Shown here piece by piece: positions 29,011-40,990 of a stretch of 64,000 nt of DNA; positions within the stretch are counted from its first letter, which is position 1, and the number at the start of each line of letters is the position of its first letter. The position numbers and the translations under genes were made by a program. The DNA comes from Hydractinia symbiolongicarpus (lineage: Eukaryota; Cnidaria; Hydrozoa; Anthoathecata; Hydractiniidae), in the NCBI RefSeq assembly GCF_029227915.1, contig NC_079877.1:21541851-21605850 (forward strand), read 5' to 3'. A model generated the notes under the pieces. The model searched no databases. It saw only the letters and a list, made by a program, of their open reading frames with translations, and had not been told where the DNA came from.

Positions 29011-29399
29011 CGCTTTTTCAAACATTAGTTTTGTCTTCAAAACACATAAGTCATTGTGGGTCTGCAAAAATAGAGCAAAAGCGGTGAATCCCGTAAACGA
29101 TAAAAATTGGAATAAAATTTAACAAGAAGCCCTGGGGGCTCTAAGAATTTCCGCGCGCTACCAAAATATTTGATGAAAACCTGCTAATTCGTTGTGTTAT
29201 TATGCCAAACATTCGAAGGGGTTTGGTGCATGAACCTCTGAAGATAAAGCCCATCAGTGACATTATATCTTACAACAAACGCAAACAAAACGAAACGTGT
29301 CATAATAAACTCACATTTTAAAAGAAATTGCTAACAAAAAATACAGCCTATCATTCATGGTTGAAAGTCTTGCGATTGAGAAATGGTCTTAAACGGCAT

Positions 29400-30125
29400 T
29401 AGTTGACAAAAAATCAAAATTTTGATGTAACCATCATTTTCAGCATACTTTTTTTATTAACAGTGTCAATTTTTGTCGAAAATAAAGCAGTTTTAATTAT
29501 TGGATAAATTTTGGCCTGAAATGACATTTAGGTGACAAAAAATCAAACTTTTGTACCATCATCATTTTCAGCATACTTTATTTGTTAACCGTGCCAGATT
29601 TAGCCGAAAATAAAGTGGTTTTAATTTTTGGACCAATTTTGGTCTAAAATGGCATTTAGGTGACAAAAATCAAAATTTTGATGTCACCATTATGTCAGCA
29701 TACTTTTTTGTTAACTTTGCCAATTTTTGTTGAAAATGAAGTAGTTTTAATTTTTGGACCAATTTTGGCCTAAAATGACATTTAAGGTGGCAAAAAACCG
29801 AAATTTTGATGTCACCATCATGTTCACAATACTTTTTTTGTTAATTGTGCCAAAATTTGTCAAAAATAAAGTAGTTTTAATTTTTGGACCAATTTTGGCC
29901 TAAAATGACATTTAGGTAACAAGAAATCAAAATTTTGATGTCACCATCATGTTCAGCATACTTTATTTGTTAACTGTTCCAAATTTTGTTGAAAATAAAG
30001 TAGTTCTAATTTTTGGACCAATTTTGGCCTAAAATGACATTTAGGTGACAAAACTCAAAATTATTATGTCACCATTATGTTCAGCATACTTTTTTTGTTA
30101 ACTGTGCCAAATTTTGTCGAAAACA
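29400..30125 (+). repeat. 128-bp tandem array, left arm
   Basis: Nearly six units, each with GACAAAAAATCAAAATTTTG, CACCATCATGTTCAGCATAC, TTTGTTAACTGTGCC and TTTGGACCAATTTTGGCC. The same units recur inverted in the right arm. Confidence 0.9.
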
Positions 30126-30872
30126 ATTACCAATTTTGGCCTGAAGCGTCAATACTAGACTTCCCAGTAGTTAGGGAGCTTGGGTACGAAGTTTACATCT
30201 GTGACGGACCAACGTGAAATCCCAGGGTCGATTTTTTCTCAAAAAATGCTCCGCAAGAAAAAAACGACGGTTTTAAAGAATTTCCTACGCCTTCGGGCGC
30301 GGAAATTCAACAAGACATCGCCCAGTTGTATCTTCTCTTTTAAACCTCCTTTTTAAGATGCTCACATGAAGTATTGGTGTGCTGGGCACAATCACACATT
30401 TATACTTTATGGAGATTTGCATTTTGTACAAAAAGATTTGCAAATGAAAAGCCCTTGTAGGCTAAAAGATTTCAGATTCTTGTTCGTGTGTCATTTTGTT
30501 CCCTATACTTAGGTCGCCAGTAGCCTGTTTTGTACAGAACTTCTACATTGTTCCGTTATTTGAAATAGGTATTATCCCGTGGTATTATCTTGAACTTGCA
30601 AAATGTTTCATGCAGTTCAAATATACAGAAAGTGCTTTGTAAGAATTAATACTTGAACAATACTGCACTACACTTTAGGAAATGTTTTATTATACCTGCG
30701 ACATGACTAAAATCTTTATCCAGTTTAAGATATCTAAGATTTGACCATAAAGTTGGATCCTTCAAGTTTAAAAACAAACAAAAAAGAAATAGAAGTAGGC
30801 GAAAGAAACAAAAAGTTAAATTACCAATAGAGACTCAATCCAAAATGGGATTCCGTGGTATTAACATTTAGA

Positions 30873-31950
30873 CTAGCCGGGGAACCCGGAGTCCAAACGC
30901 CGGGTTAAGGCACAAGAAACTGTGTTACCTGGTGTTGAATGCCTGAAAAAGCGATTAATAAGACTGTAAACTGTGTCACACATTCAGGTGAAGTGCTTCA
31001 TAGTATGTCATAAATTTAGTGAGGCGCAGAACATTATGGTGTTTCCGGTGTAATATATTTTGAAAAAAATAGGCGCACAATATTATGGTCTTCCGGTGTA
31101 ACATATTTTTCATAAAATAACTTTTCACAACTTTAGCTAAAATAAAAACACAGTTTACAACTCGTTGCTACGCTGTTAAACAGTTAGCCATCTGTTTTTA
31201 TTTTCAGAGAACGTTCCCGCTAAAACTTCAAAAATAAATATTACTCCGGGCTGAGGGATTAGTACAGGCAAACAATGACACATATCCATATAGGCATAAC
31301 ACCCTTTTTTGAAAAAAAACTTTATCGTAACTTCGGATAAACACAAACTCAGGAAACCGCCATCATTAACATGGGACTGAGCGCTTAGTACAGGTAAACT
31401 GTGTCGTCAATGCATTTAGGCTAATACCCTTTTCAAAAAAACTTTATTGCAACTTCGGTTTAAATAAGAACACGGGAAAAACAGCCTGTCGTTACGCTGT
31501 CCAGCTAAAAAAATCACAACCAATTTTATTTTGCAGAGTAAGTTTTCATGACAGTAATAAAAGGTGTTGCTACCTACTAACTGCACTTAGCATAAGAAAT
31601 ATTGATTAAGAATTTTGTTGTAGCTAGCCAAACTGCATTTGGCTACTTTTACTCTTCTGCCAGAAGTAGCTAAAGGGCTAGCTAGAAGAGCCACAACCCC
31701 AACATGACAATAAATAACAATAATAAAAACACCAAACTTTAAAATAATAAGAATAAATAAGGCTAGCTACAGCTAGCTGGATCAGCAGGATGCTGCATTG
31801 AAATCTACGTTAGCTAGCTAAAATCTTGAAATCGGTTTGTTTCAGATTTACACATGGCTAGAAAACGTGATGATATTTGCATCTTAATATGTGAAAACAT
31901 AGACACAATGAAGAGAATATCTTAAACGTTGATAGAACTGGGATTTAGGC
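30873..31950 (-). mobile_element. Helitron-like element, minus orientation
   Basis: On the minus strand the 3' end is a hairpin (AACCCGGC…CCGGGTT) followed by CCCCGGCTAG and a host T, which is the Helitron pattern of a hairpin some 10 bases before CTRR. The body up to about 31950 matches, inverted, the copy at 45330-46741. The right (5') limit is not defined. It lies in the centre of the foldback element. No Rep/helicase gene, so non-autonomous. Confidence 0.6.
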
Positions 31951-32805
31951 AGTTAAATAATTATACTAATCCAACCAAATTTTCCTCTCTCTTCAAAAAA
32001 ATTTTGAATTTTGATTTGCAGCTTGGTGGAGACCTTTGAGTATAACAAATATAGTCTCCTTGAACCTGCATCTCTAAAGAAATGACTCGAACCTTAACCC
32101 CTAGAACTCGGTTTAGTTGAACAAAATCCGCCTGGTTAAAAACATAACTGGAAACGAAAATTTGAAGGAGTATCTAGCATAGCTCATTATAATATTAAAA
32201 TAACAGTCTATAACAATATTTGTGATCAAATTCTTTCCCCAATTTAACGAATATCAAGATACGCACACAGCTGGAGTAGCGCTGGGTCGCGGGGTCAAGT
32301 CGGACTTCAAAAGTCGTGACGTTACGGCAATCGGTTAAAAAATCGGTTGAAGAAGAAGAAAAATACCGCCGGTTATAAGATCTCGGATGTAATCCGAAAT
32401 CTTAACAAAGCTGAAACCGCCATATTGCACATTCGATTTGTTGTTAAAAGTTTCCGGTCTGTGTATTTATCAAATTTGGCGCCATCTATCACAACAAACT
32501 TAATCGTTCGAAGTTGGATGTATGTTGTGAAAAAGCGAACCAAATTACGAAAAAATATTATTGAATTTCCGCGCCCTAAGGCGTAAGAAATTCTTTAAAA
32601 CCGTCGTTTTTTTCTTTCGGAGCATTTTTTTTAAAAAATCGACCCTGGGATTTCACGTTCCTCTGAGAGGAGGATAGTATTGGCATAACTGACTAACTAA
32701 CTAACCCTGTCCCAAATAGTCAATTGCAACGTCACAGGGTTAAACTTCGTACCCAAGCTCCCTAAGTACTGGGAAGTCATCTTAATGACGTTTCAGGCCA
32801 AAATT

Positions 32806-33815
32806 GGTATTTCTTTTCGACAAAAATTGGCACAGTTAACAAAAAAAGTATGGTGAACATAATGGTGACATCATAATTTTGATATTTGTCACCTAAATGT
32901 CATTAGGCAAAAATTGGTCCAAAAATTAAAACTACTTTATTTTCAACAAAATTTGGCACAGTAAACAAATAAAGTATGCTGAACATGATAGTGAGATCAA
33001 AACTTTGAATTCTTGTTACCTAAATGTCATTTTAGGCCAAAATTGGTCCAAAAATTAAAACTACTTTATTTTCAACAAAATTTGGCACAGTAAACAAAAA
33101 AAGTATGCTGAATATGATGGTGACATCAAAACTCTGATTTCTTGTTACCTAATTGTCATTTTAGGCCAAAATTGGTCCAAAAATTAAAACTACTTTATTT
33201 TCAACAAAATTTGGCACAATAAACAAATAAAGTACGCTGAACATGATGGTGACATCAAAATTTTGATTTCTTGTTACCTAAACCTCATTGTAGGCCCAAA
33301 TTGGTCCAAAAATTAAAATTACTTTATTTTCAACAAAATTTGGCACAGTAAACAAATAAAGTATGCTGAACATGATGGTGACATCAAAATTTTGATTTCC
33401 TGTTACCTAATTGTCATTTTAGGCCAAAATTGGTCCAAAAATTAAAACTACTTTATTTTCAACAAAATTTGGCACAATAAACAAATAAAGTATGCTGAAC
33501 ATGATGGTGACATCAAAATTTTGATTTCTTGTTACCTAAACGCCATTGTAGGCCAAAATTGGTCCAAAAATTAAAACTACTTTATTTTCAACAAAATTTG
33601 GCACAGTAAACAAATAAAGTATGCTGAACACGATGGTGACATCAAAATTTTGATTTCTTGTTACCTAAATGTAATTTCAGACCAAAATTTGTCCAAAAAT
33701 TAAAACTATTTTATTTTCGACAAAAATTGGCACAGTTAAAAATTGGCACAGTTAATAAAAACAGTATGCTGAAAATAATGGTCACATCAAAATTTTGATT
33801 TTTTGTCAACTAAAT
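32806..33815 (-). repeat. 128-bp tandem array, right arm
   Basis: About eight units, the reverse complement of the left-arm array. Copies within this arm resemble each other more than they resemble the left arm, which suggests separate homogenisation. Confidence 0.88.
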
Positions 33816-34087
33816 GACCATAAACGTTTCAATCGCAAAACTTTCAACCATGAATGATAGGCTGTATTTTTTGTTAGCAATTTCTTTTAAAATGTTAGTT
33901 TATTATGACACGTTTTGTTTTGTTTGTGTTTGTTGTAAGATATATTGTCACCTGTGTGCTTTATCTTCAAAGCTTCATGCACCAAACCTCTTCGAATGTT
34001 TGGCACGATAACACAACGAATTAGCAGGTTTCATCAAATATTTTAGTAGCGAGCGGAAATTCTTAGAGCCCACAGGGCTTCTTGTTA

Positions 34088-35540
34088 TTGGTTGTGACGG
34101 ATGTTTATAAAGTTTCAAGAAGTATTAATGAAGGTTATAAAATGCTGACACGATGATTGTATGCAAAATATTCTTGGTTATTTTTATTATCTATATTAGT
34201 TAAGGATCTTATTTTTAAGGTTTACTGGTAAGTACATCTCAAACTTGCTTCTACGCAGCCATAAAAACTTAGTAAAAATATTGCTAGGAAGGAATATCGA
34301 TATTTATTTATGAAACATAGTTATTTGTGTGTCGTAATAGTAGTTATTTTATTAGATTTTGGGATTTAGACGTTCCTTTATTTTTGATATATACCTCCCT
34401 TTAAATTTATTTTGTCGCTGCCACAAAAATAGTTTTTTGTTCACCTCTCCTTTAAGCACACTAAAACGAAATAAATAAATACTACGAAATTAATTGATGC
34501 TCACCGTCAATTTCATCAGAACGTTTTTGGTATCTAAAAACGTAAATAAAATAATAAGGAAACAGGAGAAACGACAGCAGCACCAGCAAGAACAACAACA
34601 ACTCACTTTTCAACAAAAGAAAATATTATTTTTCGATTAAACGTTTGTATCTTTTTATCAGTACCAAGTTTGCACAACCTGTCTGCAATCCTATGATATG
34701 GTATCTAAAATGTGAAAAAGATTGACTGATGTGTATCAAGAACAAAATGAATTGACATATTAAATGCAAGCAAAAGACAACATTCAAAAGAAAGTGTGGT
34801 CAAGGAAGGTTTTCTAATGTGAATACCTTACAGTCAGATCATCAAAATCCAGCTTATGAAAGAACTATTCTTCACATTTTTCCTATTTCCTGGCCGACAA
34901 ATATCAGGGATTATTATTAAAATATAATTTAATGACGCTTTTGATTTGAAAATTGACCTGAAAATAGCTTTTACTTAGAAACTGGTCAGCCTTCAGAAAT
35001 AACGTTTATATTTATAGAATCGGAAAAATTTTCAACACTGTCTACCTGCCCTATGTGTGTGCAAAAGTAGTGACTGTGCAGCATGCCGGATACGAAGCAT
35101 TCGTTGTGTCCATATTTAAAAAATGACAAAAAACTTCCTTTCTGTTCTCACAATTTGCTTTTCCTGGACCTACAGAACCATACTTTTACATGATCAACAT
35201 CGTTGTGACAAAGACAGTTTTTATTGGCTAATTTTGGCGCACACAATGTCTTTTATCAACGCTCGGTACTCTGAATCCTTACAGCAAGTTAAGAAATTAT
35301 TGGGAAGGTTTATCTCACTGTGTAGATATAAAAAAATACAACAGGCTTTGGAAACGAAGTTGGAATTTGACGACAATGGTAGTGTACTAATTAACTGGGG
35401 TACCTAGTTTCTAGTTCCGGCTATGTTTTGTTTTGAAATGCTGCTCGCGAGCTTTTTCCCAATCCTTTCAGTGTTCAACATACTTGGTATCACTACCACC
35501 GTTGTTACGAAGTTGTCATGGTTATCCTTTGTATTATTAT
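34088..35540. other. Intronic or intergenic sequence
   Basis: No supported gene. A 94-codon plus-strand open frame at 35123-35407 has mixed composition (MTKNFLSVLTICFSWTYRTI…) but no family match or splice context, and I do not call it. Confidence 0.4.
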
Positions 35541-35549
35541 TTTTTTTTG

Positions 35550-36125
35550 ATTAAAGTTTTAGCGATGACGGCGTGCTTGGTGGACGATCTAATGTAATGG
35601 TGGTCATTTTGAAAGTTTGTAGGTCGTTTCTTTTCAAAAGTTTTGCATTGTGCTTTTTATATGTTTTACATGTTTGGATAAAAATGTTGTCACGCTTTCT
35701 AGCCATGTATAAATCTTAAACAAACCGATTTCAAGCTTTTGGCTACAAACGTAGAGGGAGCATGCTCAAGTCCAGCTCTAGCCTAAATTATTCTATTATT
35801 TTTAACTTTTTAACCAGTTTCGGATAAGAGCTTTTTATCCTGACCAAAATTATTATTTTTATGTTTCAGTTTATGGCTATCTAGCTAGCTATCAAGCTGT
35901 TTATTACATCTTGACTAAAAAGTAAAAGTAGCTAAATGCATTTTGACTACATCAAAATTCTTAATTAGTAATTCTTACGCTTTATAGTCGTAAAAAATTA
36001 TTCTGCAAAATGAAATTGGGAAATGAAAGTGATTGTTTTCCCTGTATGGGGTAACAACGGACACTGTTTCCTGTTTTTATTTTAACCAAAGTTGCAATAA
36101 AGTATGTCACACATCCGTGACATTA
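35550..36125 (+). mobile_element. Helitron-family fragment
   Basis: Shares, in the same order, the phrases GGATAAAAATGTTGTCACG, TTTTTATCCTGACCAA, TTCTGCAAAATGAAATTGGG and TTTTAACCAAAGTTGCAATA with 45650-46090. It stops before the hairpin-CTAG end, so the copy is truncated. Confidence 0.55.
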
Positions 36126-36717
36126 CCGGGAGGTAAATCAAATAATTCTGTTTTTCATGCAATGGTGGAATATATTCTATTACATTTTGCCTAGCATCCA
36201 TGCAGCCATGTTCAGCATTGTTTGATTTTGTCATATGTTCTGTACAAACCTATGTTTTTTTCGATTTTTTGCTGTTACCTGCAGGTGATATTGAATCAAA
36301 TCCTAGTTCCCTAAATTATTTAAAAATTCTTTAAGGTTCATTTTACCAAAGAGATCTTTAATTTGATCCTTTTGGCTCTTGCATATCTTTTTTAATGTTT
36401 TCGGTTTTCAAAACCATTAATCGTTGGAATTAAGATGATCTAAAATATGATTTGGAGAAAGGTGATTTATTGTACAATAGTGCGAATACTACATCATTTT
36501 TATCACGCCCTGAGCTTCCTTTGTCAATACAAGTAGAGTCACAAGACATCACCATAACATTTCTTTCGAACGATTTTTGATTTTTGCGGAGCGGCTCTGA
36601 TTGTAAAAACCAAACTTGATTGCAAAACTTTACTTGTGTCAACATAACAATGATGGCATTCTATTCATAGTAAAAGGATTTACAATTTCTATTTTTTTTT
36701 TCAATTTGTTTATCTAG

Positions 36718-36815
36718 TGGATTACCATAGTCGAGATCACCAGGGATTATCTAATGGCACTACAATTATTGTCAAATTTGGAGAAATTCATGATTTAGGT
36801 AATTATATTATCCAA
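36718..36815 (+). other. Possible isolated exon on the plus strand
   Basis: A strong pyrimidine tract and TTTATCTAG precede about 32 codons (DYHSRDHQGLSNGTTIIVKF, then GEIHDLG) that end at TTTAG|GTAATT. No neighbouring exon or family is recognised. It lies antisense to the RRP1-like gene. It may be chance. Confidence 0.2.
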
Positions 36816-37784
36816 GTTTATATGAAAACTTGCAATATTTTAGTGCAGTATGTTTATTTAGCTAATCGACAGATGATTTTGCCGTTTTTATTTTGTTCAA
36901 TACCAGACAATTAACGCTCGTGTTAAAAGACCTTCACACAGTCATATACATCATTTTATTTTCATTTTTATCATGTGCAAAATATAGTATTTTCTTTTGC
37001 ACTTCTTTCGAATAAACTTTTGCGAGAGATAGTAGCCATTCTTAAACTCAAAAATTTTATGAATTTTCCCATCGCGTTAAAAATTACTTATTAAACACCT
37101 GGAATATAATTATAAATAGAAATTTTTAATTCTAAATCCAAGTCAATCCTCCGGGCATTGTTATTCCTCGATATTTCTTTGGCTATACGGTCGTAGCCTA
37201 CCCATAGAACATTTATCTGCATTCTCATGGTCTATCAACTTACGCAGCAGAGCGTAGTACGGACTGAGCTTGACAAAGGACACTGGTAACGACAACAAAC
37301 AGCATATTTCTAACGAAGGAATGCTTTTTAATGCTGATCAGTAGTACCCGAGTTCTAAAGCTACTCAGCTTTCTTGTTGTTTCGAGTTTCATTCCTTCAT
37401 CAACGTGCGGTACGTTTCATTCAGTTCAGAGTTTGTGTCGCGTAATTTGTGTATTGTCTTGTAAAGTCACTCAATTGAAATCTATAATTTTTAAGTCATT
37501 AGGGATTTTATTTAAAAGTAACTTTTTGCTTTCTTCGCACTCGTTACAGAGAAACAGTTGAAGTTTTAAACACCCTAAAAAGGCTGCAAGAATCTGTAAT
37601 TAGGTTTTACAATGTTAAAAAAGTTTCAGTTTAAAGTAGTACTTGGCCATCCGTTTACATTTTTCTGGCATCCGCTGAACTAAATCGTTTAGAAAACGAA
37701 GGTTGCCATTACTGCTGAAGGTAATACATTTGATAAAATTGGCAAAATCAGTTTAAATATTGAGGTGAAAAAGAACCAACTTAC

Positions 37785-37884
37785 ACAAAACAGATCTTTA
37801 TCACCATCAATTTCTTCTTTACGGATCGCAGTGTTAAGTAATTTCAATAATACTTCATCACGAACTGTCTTAACAACTGAATGA
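37785..37884 (-). CDS. RRP1: RRP1-like gene, exon (eighth recognised)
   Basis: Acceptor TTTTTTCTTAG, donor TGT|GTAAGT; one base plus 33 codons. It encodes HSVVKTVRDEVLLKLLNTAI and then RKEEIDGDKD, the helix after the conserved 'PF' block of RRP1/Nop52 proteins and the beginning of the acidic linker. The phase joins the previous exon exactly (AG + T gives Ser). No further exon was recognised between here and the candidate last exon at 21960. Confidence 0.7.
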
Positions 37885-37999
37885 CTAAGAAAAAATAACA
37901 AACTTAAAACAGGAAATTTGAAAACTTTCTACATCAAAGTAAACAGGGCAGATCTATCTGGAAAACCATTAAAAAAAATCGAGTCCAGTCAATACCTAC

Positions 38000-38067
38000 C
38001 TGTCACCATAAGCAACAGCCAAAAAAAATGGCTCCAGAAGAAGTAAAAATGCATCTTCATTTGGCAA
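38000..38067 (-). CDS. RRP1: RRP1-like gene, exon (seventh recognised)
   Basis: Acceptor TTTTTTAG, donor CAG|GTAGGT; 22 codons plus two bases. It encodes LPNEDAFLLLLEPFFLAVAY followed by GD, matching the family block in which a helix ends L-x-PF-x3-A. Starts in phase 0 after the previous exon. Confidence 0.75.
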
Positions 38068-38140
38068 CTAAAAAAATTAACGTTTTTATTTTTCGTTGTC
38101 TTATAAATCGTTCTTATAAATATTGATGCAAAGTTCCTAC

Positions 38141-38218
38141 CCTAGCAGTTATCTTGCACACTTCCCATAATTCAGAAAAAATCTTTTCAGCAAGAAACAT
38201 CTTTAATCCATCTGGATA
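38141..38218 (-). CDS. RRP1: RRP1-like gene, exon (sixth recognised)
   Basis: 26 codons, phase 0 both sides, acceptor ATTTCTAG and donor AGG|GTAGGA. It encodes YPDGLKMFLAEKIFSELWEV followed by CKITAR. This corresponds to the hallmark (P)NG(L/V)xxHxxxxFLxEL of RRP1/NNP-1, here with Met-Phe in place of the usual His-Phe. Confidence 0.78.
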
Positions 38219-38293
38219 CTAGAAATATTGCAACAGTAATGTGATGATATAATAAGATAAAAATGCTTCAGAAGAACAGAACAACTTACTAAC

Positions 38294-38345
38294 CAGTGGA
38301 TCATTTAGTAAGTCACTGAAATACTTGCTCGATTCAGTTGTCAAT
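38294..38345 (-). CDS. RRP1: RRP1-like gene, exon (fifth recognised)
   Basis: One base plus 17 codons (LTTESSKYFSDLLNDPL), acceptor TTCTTTTAG, donor CTG|GTTAGT. It fits between the 'ESLxxL' helix and the 'PNG' block of RRP1. Confidence 0.72.
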
Positions 38346-38430
38346 CTAAAAGAAATTTAGGCATAAAATAATTGTTTAGTGAGAACTTAGGTCCAAGTTA
38401 TGTAATAAAAACTGTCAACACCATACATAC

Positions 38431-38492
38431 TTTTCATTCCAGGTTGACTGCGATAAAAACACCAAACTTTCATGTAGAAATTTCTGTGTAAG
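38431..38492 (-). CDS. RRP1: RRP1-like gene, exon (fourth recognised)
   Basis: 20 codons plus two bases (LTQKFLHESLVFLSQSTWNE), acceptor GTATTTCAG, donor AA|GTATGT. It follows DKFY in the previous exon with the same residue count as in vertebrate RRP1 (DKFY-x6-L-x-ESL). The intron before it is about 6.2 kb. Confidence 0.75.
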
Positions 38493-40025
38493 CTGAAATA
38501 CAATATATAAATTTTACGTTCGCTGAAGACTTATGTTACACTGAACAAACAGTAAGAAAATAATTAGTCTAAATAAGGATAATTGGTTAACATTTATGTA
38601 CTTTGTACTTTTTAGTTGTTTTACACGAAATAAATTTTACTGTTATGTTATATTTCTTTGACGTCCCAATATAAGTGTGCTTAGTGGACACAAAATACAA
38701 GTTGTACAACCTCCAGTGCAAATGGTTGTTGGCTCAATTCCCAGCCATGCCATGTCAGAGACTGTGTCAGTGTTTTTTTTAAGGATGTTCCCAAAGGCAA
38801 TTCTAAGAATTTTTAAAATAAACATTTTTTTAAATAACTCGATCCAAAAGCAAGATACTTTTTCTGTATGTTGCTATTGTTACTAAAAGTAACGTGTGAA
38901 AGTTAGAACAGCTTTTAAGGAAGACACATTCCAAAATGCCTTAAAATGGGTTTTTGCCTCTAGTAGAGGTTTATGTTATGTTTTATTAGTTTTCTTTTAT
39001 TAAATTAGGGGTTTTAGGAGCATTCAGGGAAGAAAAATCAAAATTTTCAGCAATTAAAACTATTTGGAACTTTATTATAAAACTACAATGAGACTATACA
39101 TGAACTTTTAAATTAACCTGACATGCCTTAATAGACTTGAAAACAAATAAACAAACCAAATCGTAACGTTAAAAAGCAAGAAATGAAGGAAGATTCTGTT
39201 ACATAGAATTTAAGCCAGCCACAAGTGTTTAATGGATTTCATTAAAACATATTTTGCGGTAGAACAATCAATTAAAAAGTAGCTATCAACCAGATATTAT
39301 CGAGGATTATTTTTTTTATCCTTTTAGAAGATATCTTTTTCATATTTGAAACTGGACTTGTGTGTTCCTTTATTTTATTGTCAGGCAGACACCAACGTAT
39401 GAAAGACACTTAATTATTATCAACTTACGCCTGAAATGGAATATTCCTTTCGAAATAGCTCTCAACCCTACCTAAATGATACTTCAAATCTACCAAATGA
39501 TTTAGAACCATCAAAATTTTTTCAGGGATATTCCTAGAAAGCTTTGTGATTTCCCAGCTGGCTGTGTTATTATTTTCTTTCTATGTATGAACTAATTGCT
39601 ATGGAATATCCTCTGCCAGATGGGCACGATGAGAGTTTTTTGAATTTACCTTTCCTTTATTTTACTCTTTGCATGCCAGAACTACCCAGTTTTAGATAAG
39701 CAACTATGAATACGTACGTTGCAGCTCTGTTCTAAAAGACCTCTTCTTTAACTTAGAATATTTCTTTCTCTAGTGCTCATTGACTTTTTTTCAATTTTAA
39801 TAACATTTATACATGAATAGTTTGCACTGGCAAATTTTCGTAAACACATCTTGCCTGGCTGAAGAATTATGCCACTTAAAATTTTCCTTAAAAAATGGAA
39901 TAAATCTTCTCCTACCTGTCTGCTACCTTTGAAACGGTGTAGCAAATGTTAAGATAAACGTTGACTCGAGAATGATGTTTTTGGAATATTCAATTCTACT
40001 AGTAATACTGAACTAAGCGATTGCA
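38493..40025. other. RRP1-like intron sequence
   Basis: Non-coding. A plus-strand stretch near 38677-38770 has a B-box-like GGCTCAATTCC and may be a SINE remnant, too weak to call. Otherwise AT-rich without structure. Confidence 0.4.
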
Positions 40026-40029
40026 TACA

Positions 40030-40160
40030 ATAGACTCTCTGTGATTCGAACCTCTCCTTAATTCGAACAAATCTTCTGGTCCCATCAAAATCCCTTAACA
40101 AATTCCCATGATTCACTTCCCCTACTTCGAAACTCCATAATTCGAATTCGGGTTGAACTC
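40030..40160. repeat. Possible pogo/Tigger terminal fragment
   Basis: TAGACTCTCTGTGATTCGAAC followed by repeated ATTCGAAC words and TCTGGTCCC parallels the subterminal array of the element at 17299-18024 (CTCTCTATCTCGAAC, GGTCCC). No matching second end was found, so it is a solitary fragment or a diverged relative. Confidence 0.35.
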
Positions 40161-40876
40161 AAAACTTTAAAATGAGTAAAAAGAACATCTTGAATGGTTC
40201 AAAAATAACATAATTTTAGCAAGTGTTATCACATAAGATGATAAACATTCAATACATCAATTTGCTACTTTCTATATCAAGAAAAGAAAATTAATAATAG
40301 ATAAACAATTTTCAAAAAAACTTGAGAACTACCTGCGTATTATTAATAACCTTATTAATAACAGTGACCACTACCGAAGACTCCAGAGTAATCATGGGTT
40401 TTTCAAAAAGAACTGTGGAATTTGGTACAAATTTACTATGAGATCAATTAACACACATTAAAACGGCCCAAGTGAAAGAAGGATGCAAAAATGAAAGAAA
40501 CAAAAAACAAACTCCCACACAACACAGTAAAGGGTCTAAAAGGTATCCGTGTGTACAAGTTGTCCAAACCTTCTGCACGCTCCAAAATCTCTAACTATTT
40601 TTAGATATTCTGAAAAAAAAATAGATTTTGTATCGAAGCTGTTTATCATCTGTGGGTGAGATCATTAAGCAGAACAAGAGCATATTAATCAATATGGGGG
40701 GTGAGTTGTGCTTTAAGCTCGGCTGTCACTTTGGGCTAACGATGAGTTAACCATAGCGAGCATGATGCGCTATGGCCTCAGCCCACATCTATGAAGCAGA
40801 AGCAGGTAAAGTAACGTGAAGCAGAGCATGAAGCAAGTTGTTTTTAAACTTGAGTTAAGAAGAAATTATACTATAC

Positions 40877-40990
40877 TAGTCGTTAGCCCGTGGAAAAATC
40901 CACGGGTTCACCCGTCGCGGCTAAGCTACCATTTTGCGTGACAGACAGACGGACGGACAGACGTATACGGGCATTATTATACTATATTTT
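40877..40990 (-). mobile_element. Miniature Helitron-like element
   Basis: On the minus strand about 114 bases run from TATAATAATGCCCGTATACG, through a (GTCT)-rich stretch, to a perfect hairpin CCCGTGGATTTTTCCACGGG followed by CTAACGACTAG and a host T. The start resembles that of the larger element at 45330 (TATTATAATAGCCGTACTCC). Everything between the two ends has been lost. Confidence 0.55.

Larger units (their letters stand above)
29122..34085. mobile_element. Foldback element with 1.2-1.5-kb inverted repeats
   Basis: A 4.96-kb unit whose ends read ACAAGAAGCCCTG at the left and the inverted equivalent at the right, each flanked by TA (29120-29121 and 34086-34087), a possible target duplication. 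The inverted arms (29122 to about 30312, and about 32547 to 34085) match through a unique outer 280 bases, an array of about 128-bp units, and an inner 170 bases (CCCAGGGTCGATTTTTT, then TTCCGCGCCC). No transposase gene is present. The centre holds a Helitron-like sequence. A non-autonomous foldback element mobilised in trans fits. Confidence 0.8.

Noticed and set aside
35123-35407. 94-codon plus-strand ORF
   Set aside because: No recognisable motif, no neighbours; could be chance in this composition.
37640-37725. Further RRP1 exon (NGNLRFLNDLVQRMPEKCK) downstream of 37785
   Set aside because: The reading is attractive, but its only acceptor gives a phase that does not match the preceding donor and leads to a stop.
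38677-38770. SINE-like B box (GGCTCAATTCC)
   Set aside because: No A box at proper spacing and no cloverleaf; insufficient.
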